This document shows, piece by piece, positions 57,092 to 64,000 of a stretch of DNA of 64,000 bases. The translations under genes were made by a program, and so were the position numbers. Origin of the DNA: Poa pratensis. Its lineage: Eukaryota > Streptophyta > Magnoliopsida > Poales > Poaceae. The notes under the pieces were generated by a model that saw nothing but the letters and a program-made list of their open reading frames with translations, was not told the DNA's origin and did not search any database. The stretch spans positions 22,198,293 to 22,262,292 of the forward strand of contig CAMZMU010000075.1 of NCBI GenBank assembly GCA_947311845.1, in the 5' to 3' direction. The first letter of the stretch is position 1, and each line of letters opens with the position of its first letter.

Positions 57092-58508
57092 GTGAGCTAA
57101 CATATGTTATTCAGCAGATGCTTATAGTGTACTGTTAACTACGTTGGAAATGGAACGTCTACAACGGAACCATGAGATTGTGCTTGTCCTGTGTTTTACA
57201 TTTGACCTGTAGTATACAGAGCTGACCAACCTTTTTGTTTTACTTTATGGCATCTATCCAGTTGTACAATAATCCTTTTGCGTGTTACCACTACTTTCAG
57301 TTAATTTCTGAAGCTGTCATGCTACAAATGTATATATAGAAATTTTGTGGACAAGTTTTTGGTATTGCTATCATGTATCACATATTGATCTTCTAGAAAG
57401 GAAACCATATATGTCATCCAATCTAAGTACACCATTTCCATGGGGGCAAAACCAGTATATATTTACTAGTGAGCTGTTGGCATTTTCAAAACTTAGATAT
57501 GGTCTCAATTGTATTGCGATGTCCATTTCTTTTGTAATATCATCTGGAGCTAAATGTTGTGTATTAAAATAAAAATATGTCCTGCAACTTTCCCGCTCAA
57601 AAGAGGTTTGGACATCTTCCCATTTACTTGGAGATGCTCTTTGCACAGATGAGCTATGTTCATGCCTAGGGGATATTTGTGTCTCGAACAAAATCTTTAC
57701 TTCTGCTGTCCTTATTTTCCATTAAGTTTTTTCCAGACATATTTTCCAGTAAGGATAGCTTGCAGGAATTACGAGTTGTAAGTAGTAAACGAATTAGCTC
57801 ACTTGACAATCTTCAAAAGATAAATTACCACTATCGTAGATAGTTTATTGTCCAAGTTCAGTTTATCACACGTTATTGCGTTTCTTTATAACGATGACCT
57901 CTATTTGTGGCATTTTTTTTCATGCGCAACTTTTGTTTTACTGAGTTCATGTCTTTGGAGTAATAAACCCACCAGCATATTTAGATCTGTCTTGTCCAGC
58001 ACCGTAAGAACTTCCACGGGTTTTCCAAATAAATAAGTTACCTTCTAGATTTGGACCAAGGCTACACAACTGCCACCAAGTTTTTTTAATCTTTCGAGCT
58101 TTTATTGAATATAAACAAAACTTGTATGATGCTCAGAGTACATTGTTTAGACCTACTATAAAAGTCGCTCCTGTGCGTTTGACAATTTTGTTTCAGGAGA
58201 ATGCCTTGCACTCTGATTGTCGGTAGTACTGGATAGTGTGATATCTAACATATCATGTGGTGTTTCTACTATTCCTGCTAACTATATGCTTAACATTTTG
58301 TGCTATTTAACATTTTGTGCTATTTAACAAGTGTACATGCGGTCTGATGGTCAAAACAATCATGAGTAAATTCTCGAAAAAAGTATGTGATACAAAACAG
58401 AACTTCCCACGTTATTTCACCAGTGTTGGTCAAACAATCAAGCCGGGTTATTATTTTCTGCAATAGTGTCCAAACCATTGTCACCATGAATGATGTATGT
58501 CCAAGCGT

Positions 58509-58541
<33 letters not shown>

Positions 58542-59466
58542 ACGTTTTCCTCACAAAAGTTACCAGGGGAACCCGTAACTTTTCAGCAAATCTGACTAGT
58601 GGTACAACGAAATGGGTGACTGCGGTACGGATGCTTTAAACATATTTATTGCAATTATATTCTAGTATCTATCTACTTATAAGTTTTGGATTTGTGCATT
58701 AAATTGCTGAAAACTTGGAACATATGTTGGTAGCAATAGGCTATTTTCTTTCTAAATCAATGTGTCCGTTCACGAGTAAATGGCACTTTTTTTGTCTCTT
58801 TCAATAGTTTAATTTGTTGTGGTTTTTTATTTAGATTTGCTTCGTTTTGCGACATAACTATATTTTGTCGGTTGCTGCATTTCCTTTGTTTCTGTCGTTG
58901 CATTCTTTTGCAATAACATTTCTCTTTGACGATGCCTACTACACGACAGAAAATGAATGCTCACATGCACGTTGTCGGCGAATGGGCCAATACTAGCATG
59001 TGCAGTATATTAGGCTTATGTACTCACTTAGATCTAAGCTATTCGACGGTGATTTAGTGGGCCAAAAGAAAAGCTACAACACCTAATTATAATTTTGGAG
59101 TGGCTAAAAATCACCTAGAATTTACATAAAAGTAGGATCCGTAACTGCGATAAAAGTAGAATTCAGTACTCATATGGATTGAAGGTAGACAGCTCACAGT
59201 AAAAGAAATTGGATGATGCATTGGGAGACTGATGAGTTGGACAGGGGCTGAGCGGCAATCAGGCATTGGATTGTGTATTGGGGCGTGACAGTTCCAGCAC
59301 CTTGTCCGAGGGGAGGTTACTTTGAGTGACAAGGAGTGGGTGTGTTTTCTATAAAAAGGGTAATGTTTAATGTATGTTTTTTTATCTTAAAGCAAATACG
59401 CAGTACACCCTTACATTTTGTAGTGTTCAAAATACCTGCCCTGAGATTAGTATTTGTATTTATATA
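57092..59466 (+). other. Probable long intron or 3' remnant, no exon recognised
   Basis: AT-rich intron-like sequence follows the donor at 57,092. I looked for the rest of DUF632 and saw none. The stretch contains a TG microsatellite (58,510-58,539) and the direct repeat TTAACATTTTGTGCTATT near 58,291-58,325. Confidence 0.45.
58510..58539. repeat. TG dinucleotide microsatellite
   Basis: About 14 uninterrupted GT units precede ACACG. Confidence 0.95.
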
Positions 59467-59560
59467 CTCCCTCCGATCCCAAAAGAGTGTCGCATGCAGT
59501 GCTATTAATTTGTACCTAGTCAGCTCATTTCCGACGACACTCTTTCCGGATCGGAGGTAG
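59467..59560. mobile_element. Short Stowaway-like MITE
   Basis: CTCCCTCCGATCCCAAAAGA and its inverted partner TCTTTCCGGATCGGAGGTAG are flanked by TA (59,465-59,466 and 59,561-59,562). At 94 bp with GAGTGTCG/CGACACTC arms it is almost fully palindromic. Confidence 0.88.
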
Positions 59561-61779
59561 TAATAAAATCCGTACATTGTTCAGAAATTGCCTTGGGATA
59601 ATCTAGGCGTCATGATATTTTTGGCTTAAGAAATAAATTACTACTGTCAAAAGTTTTCAGCTACTTCTGTTGTTCCTAACTAGCATGGTGGCCCGCGACA
59701 TGCGCAGGCAACACCTTGACTGTCTTTTAATATTTATTATATGACCCATAAAAGGGAAATTTTTGATAAAAAGTCGTCATAAAATAAGTGATATCTTTAC
59801 AATTTTTTATTATAATATTTTAAATTAGTTGTAATTCGTTTGTTTTTTCTAACTAATTTTACTACTCAAGTGATCTTGTACAATTGATTTACTTTTAATG
59901 TGGTATATATGTGGTATTAAATTTGTAAGATTTCGTAATATACATTTTAGGTATTTTGAATTTCACTTTCTTTTTTCCCGAAGTTTATCCGTTTGCCGGT
60001 CTCCCGGTGCATTGTCTACTTTTTGACCAAGTCTAGTAGAAAATAAAGAATAGTCTAATTTTCTAGCTCTATTCCGTCAAACTCGTCCCCATTTTCCCCA
60101 TTGCTCAATGTTCCACTTCTTTTTTTTTAGCTCCATATCTGCAAATCTAATCGTATCCGCTCCCATGAATCCACCAAATCGCACCTAAATCCCACCAAAT
60201 CTCGCCTAAATCAGATGGACGCCATTCTCCTTCGCCTACAAATGGAGCCTAGAAAAGGAGCATGAGGTTCTGCTGTTGGCCAATCATGGCGGACAGCCGG
60301 GCTGAAGAGGGTGAGGCACCTTGAGCCCGATGCTGCGTCGCAGTCTGGGCATTATGCCCGGCGGCCTGCAGGGCGTCTATCTGAAGATAGGGGCCCGGCT
60401 GCTTCTTGTTGTTCTGAATTGCCGAGGACGCTGCTACAAATCGGTACAAGCCTATTTCCATTTTACTTTTCATTCTGCAACGGAAATAGGACTACCGCCT
60501 CTTGTGCTGTCACACGATGCCCTTTTGTCTCTTCTTCCCATCATCTTGTTGACGTGATTCAATCTCAGTGTCAGCTCCGTAAGATGCTCCCAGGTTCAGT
60601 GAGCTTTCATGAGCAGGAATGTATTCTGTATACGTTGCTCTTGTTTTTTTTCCATTCCATAGCATTAGTTTCTCTCCAAGTTATTTCATAAAGTCAATGA
60701 TTTCTACCGTCATAGCATTATACCGTAAAAAACAGTCATAGCATTAAAATGCATTTTTACTGCCTACAGTATTATTGAGATTTAAGGGTCATACTCCTCC
60801 ATCGTTTCCTGTTGGGTTTAGCAATTTTTCCTTCAGCTGGTTTTTGTTTATCTGAAAGGCAATCTTATTAGGTCGAAATATGTAAATGCATATAGCTTTA
60901 TGTGACTTGCATCACTATACAATTCTCAAACGCACAGGTATGGGAGCAGGTATGTAAAAATGATGAACAATATAAATGAATATGAATCAGAACAAATATT
61001 CGCTCAAATCAGCTAGAAACAGAATGATAAAAGTATGAAGGATATGGTTTCCATAATAACAAAATAAAAGAAACTTAGGAAAAATTGACTTACTGGGTTC
61101 AGTAGTGAAATAACCTACCAAAGTACAGCAACTTCACAAGTCCTTAGATCATTCCTCGGAGATAAGCAATAGAGAAACATTGTCGATCGGGTTGAACCAA
61201 TAAGTATTTTCTGATTTAACACAGACCCATTCATCATGATCTCTTGTGTAATTATGCACTCCGTTTCCTTGAATCCGCCATCCGTTACAAACTCAGTCTT
61301 AAAGTAACTAAAAGTATTTAGTTACTTGATCACTATCCTAGCAAAACCTTAAATGTCCTTTCATTTGGATATTAACTTGGCACATAAAATTAAGTAAACA
61401 TGTGCAGTTATAATATGCAATATAATAGAACCCTCAAGCACATTTCTTCTAATTTTGGTAGAGTAGTAGACCATATCCATCCAGCCATATATAACTTGTA
61501 GATATATGTAAGTCATTTGTTTAAACTGAAAGTTATCGTCAGGTAAATAATAAGTATGATTTACCATTTTATTTTTTCAAAGTTTTGTAGCATGATTTAT
61601 TTAAAGTAGCAGTATAAATAAGTTGTCATGGTGTCATGCATTTAGAAAATTTCTTTAAAGACTGTGCTCTTTACAATATCATCTTTTTTGCCATCTTCGT
61701 CATTGACCATTACCTGTAGCGCCATCTCTTCTTGTCACTCTTAAGAATGCTACATATAGTTGTACGTGCGTGAAACTTG

Positions 61780-63360
61780 TTAAGGTAAATATAGTCCTAC
61801 GTTGTTTAGATATTGCCCCTGGCCTTTGTTGATTGTCATATCGAAGCACACCAAAATAGGATATTGTCTGTGTTTAAGAATGAATGGCCATGCTGATTCT
61901 GTTGGTGACATTACTATTGTTAGAATATATACATTTTCCCCCACATGAGTTCCTGTAATTATCTGTGCCTCGATGAATCTTCTCCCAAGTTGAATAATTT
62001 TCATCCTTGTACCATTGCATAACCCATCACTTTGGTTGATATTACGTAGGAGCATCACTGGTAGACCTACCTTTGGTTTTAGCTCATGATTTGGTATTCT
62101 AGTGTGCGGTAAGCTGTTTAGAAATTCCGCTGGGTATAGAAGATCTATTTCACCATTTAAGGTTGTTGATTTGCATACTGTGTCACATCTTACATAAGTT
62201 TTCTCTTCACCCTCCAGTTGATCCATTATATATTCATTTATCTTGCAGACTGTTTCTTCCAATGGACATAAGATTGCTATTTCTTCTAAAAATTCTCGTT
62301 GGCGGTACCACTCATTCAAATTTGGATATATGCTCTCCACAAATACATTTTTTTGGATCATTTCCTTTTTTTCAGATCATTTACTTTTTTTCAGTAGTCT
62401 TTCACTTGGTATTTTATCAATTCCCCACCTTCTGCTGATGTACTTGTTCCATCGCCAATACAGAGAATCCAATCTGCAAAGTCTGCTACTCTTTTGTTTC
62501 TCTGTTACATCATTTACCACGCTATTGAGTCGCATGTTCTTTGTTAGCTTCAGTATATATGGAAGTGTTTCCACATATATGACCATTTAATGGATGCAGT
62601 TACTATTGTGTGCCTTCTTCCATTTGGTAGAATTGGAAGTATCTGACGAAGCCCTCCTAGAATCACTATCAATCCACCAAATGGTCTCTCACTGTTTTTC
62701 TCCTTATTATGCCTTAATATATCCCGCAGAGTTCCGTTGAATGCCTTGAAACATATCTTGTTTGCCTTTGGAGCCTCATACCATAGTATTAGCGATATCT
62801 TTTTTAACAGTTCTGCTAGTTGTGTACCTTGTCACATGTTGACTCATCTGTAAGGATCAGTGGAGTGTGTAACCTTAAGTGAGCTGTTCTACCTCCCTGT
62901 AGAAGGAGCCCTGCAATACCACATGACGCTACTTCTAGTACTATCTTGCTCTCAGAACGCAGTTTTGTTGTGATTACCTTCCACAGATAGGTCTTACCTG
63001 TTCCACCACATCCATCCACAAATACTTGTTTTCCCAATTTTTTGTCGATTGATTCCATAATTGAATCAAATGCATTTAGCTGTTCAGAGTTAAGGTTACT
63101 AAAGATTCTCAAGTGCTCTTGTTTTTGTTCCTCTTTGTTGTAGCTCATCTCTTCATCAAGCAGTCTGTTTCGAAGTTCCTTTATCTCTGAAGAATTTGGA
63201 AGCTCTATTCCAGGGTATACATTAAGTTCTTTCCAGCTTGTCTCATGAGCTTCTCTATTTCCACTAAGGCGTGTTCTTGCTTATGTTAAGCTCAGGCAAA
63301 CTGTAGGATAGTTCAATAGTTCTCTATGTACTCCACATCTTCGCTTAGAACTTCCCCTTG
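61780..63360 (-). pseudogene. PIF1-like helicase of a Helitron, broken
   Basis: Read from about 63,230 downward: LNSEQLNAFDSIM, then Walker A GCGGTGKTYLWKV near 63,010, VLEVASCGIAGLLL, and a Walker-B-like LILWYEAPKANK near 62,770. In the last, Tyr replaces the expected Asp. Next come FNGTLRDILR, GGLRQILPI, LTKNMRL (about 62,550), LCPLEETVCKINEYI, then YPAEFLNSLPHTRIPNHELKPKVGLPVMLLRNI, CNGTRMKI and MTINKGQGQ. A stop follows YLP at 61,780. Several stops and frame changes separate the segments. The motif order is that of the helicase domain in plant Helitron RepHel proteins, so the helicase part is recognisable but dead. Confidence 0.8.
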
Positions 63361-63373
63361 TTTTTGTGCAATT

Positions 63374-63378
63374 CCTTT
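63374..63378. other. Target site duplication CCTTT (left copy)
   Basis: CCTTT is repeated at 63,868-63,872, exactly flanking the solo LTR. Confidence 0.85.
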
Positions 63379-63867
63379 TGACATGGGTATGCCTATCGGG
63401 TACCCTACCATGAGGGTACCTGGTGCACGTATCGACTAGGCCCAACTATCAGAGCCTACATGAAGCCCATGAAGGGAGGCCCACGAAGATGGAGTATCCT
63501 CCAAGTTTGGCGAAACAGTAGCCGGTTTAGAGTTTCCTTACTTGTAAATCGAGTCGGTTACGAACACCCGAGACCCAGCCTATTATTTAAGGACTGGGAG
63601 GGCCATCGAACCAGACAACGAACCACCAGAGCCACAAACCCTAGCGAGATCGACATCTCGCCGGGACCCTTGTAACCATCATATTCACAAAGCAATAACA
63701 GACAGGCAGGACGTAGGGGTGTTACCTCCACACGAGGGCCCTGAACCTGGGTAAAATCTTTGCCCTGCTTGTCAGCCGACGATACTTCCAGCTCTACCAC
63801 GTTCTCTCCCCCATATTCATAACCTAGGGACCTTAACCATGGGTCTTGATGAGTCTACCCCTCGTCA
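63379..63867 (+). mobile_element. Solo LTR of the 52-kb retroelement family
   Basis: It is 489 bp, starting TGACATGGGTATGCC and ending CTACCCCTCGTCA, with CCTTT on each side. It is related to the LTR at 52,164-52,653 with moderate divergence. A solo LTR with a matched target duplication is what recombination between the two LTRs of a full element leaves behind. It sits inside the Helitron. Confidence 0.9.
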
Positions 63868-64000
63868 CCTTTATTGGTTCCTTCACGGTAAGCAAACCAA
63901 TCACATTTACATAGGAAGATATTTATAAATCTAATTGGATCAAACTTGCGCTATCATATGGACATACCTGAACATTGTTTATCAATATTTACCCTACTCT

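Larger units (their letters stand above)
59680..64000 (-). mobile_element. Helitron with decayed PIF1-like helicase (3' end in window)
   Basis: On the minus strand the element ends GCGGGCCACCATGCTAG at 59,680, followed by T, with a hairpin (CTGCGC...GCGGG) about 10 nt before the CTAG. A PIF1-type helicase lies in the same direction at 61,780-63,360, as in Helitrons, whose Rep/helicase rolls single-strand DNA. The 5' TC end and the Rep domain are beyond the window or lost. A solo LTR interrupts it (63,379-63,867). The stretch 60,240-60,600 is GC-richer than its surroundings and may be a captured gene scrap, not recognised. Confidence 0.75.

Noticed and set aside
1..64000. tRNA and rRNA genes
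   Set aside because: I looked for tRNA cloverleaf boxes and rRNA-like stretches and found only the tRNA-derived SINE head near 43,600. No free-standing RNA gene could be supported.

Overview
The window reads as a nuclear chromosome segment of a grass, most likely from the wheat/barley tribe (Triticeae). The reasons are high-GC single-exon genes, Stowaway MITEs with CTCCCTCCG ends, CACTA subterminal repeats built on AGTCCCGGTTC, a long-LTR element primed by tRNA-Asp, and many layers of nested transposons. Only a handful of genes look like host genes; most of the sequence is mobile DNA. The species is an inference.

Region by region. 1-3.7 kb: decayed CACTA transposase (Transposase_24-like, minus strand) and a frameshifted plus-strand ORF of unknown family behind a GC-rich minisatellite. 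3.74-20.44 kb: a large minus-strand CACTA element whose TNP2 transposase is split by a 10.8-kb LTR retrotransposon (TSD ATCAC, LTRs of about 1.78 kb). That retrotransposon carries only a frameshifted gag and is itself interrupted by a 3.6-kb Helitron. A small MULE also interrupts TNP2. 20.7-22.9 kb: a second CACTA relic, a chloroplast DnaJ11-like gene, an hAT MITE and a LINE RNase H scrap. 23-28 kb: gene-poor, with a diverged tandem array of unknown origin. 28.65-34.45 kb: a MULE-like element with inverted repeats, holding a kinesin-14-like fragment, a multi-exon Ulp1-like protease gene with altered catalytic residues, and about 2.9 kb of an AT-rich ATGGTTCC satellite. 35.3 kb: second DnaJ11-like gene. 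39.5-43.1 kb: an intact five-exon FAD synthetase gene (RibF type, plastid) on the minus strand, with a SINE just upstream. 45.4 kb: third DnaJ11-like gene. 47.8-52.7 kb: MITEs and the 3' part of a gypsy-type retroelement. 55.0-57.1 kb: the first exons of a DUF630/DUF632 gene, apparently interrupted by or continuing past a minus-strand Helitron that starts at 59,680. That Helitron carries a decayed PIF1-like helicase and a solo LTR (TSD CCTTT).

The likely working genes are the three DnaJ paralogues, the FAD synthetase and perhaps the DUF630/632 gene. The DnaJ paralogues share similar 5' leaders and lie on one strand over about 24 kb, as expected for a dispersed tandem duplication pushed apart by transposons. 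The genes do not form a pathway together, although DnaJ11-like proteins and FAD synthetase are both predicted plastid proteins. The item I consider most unusual is the 28.65-34.45 kb chimeric element.
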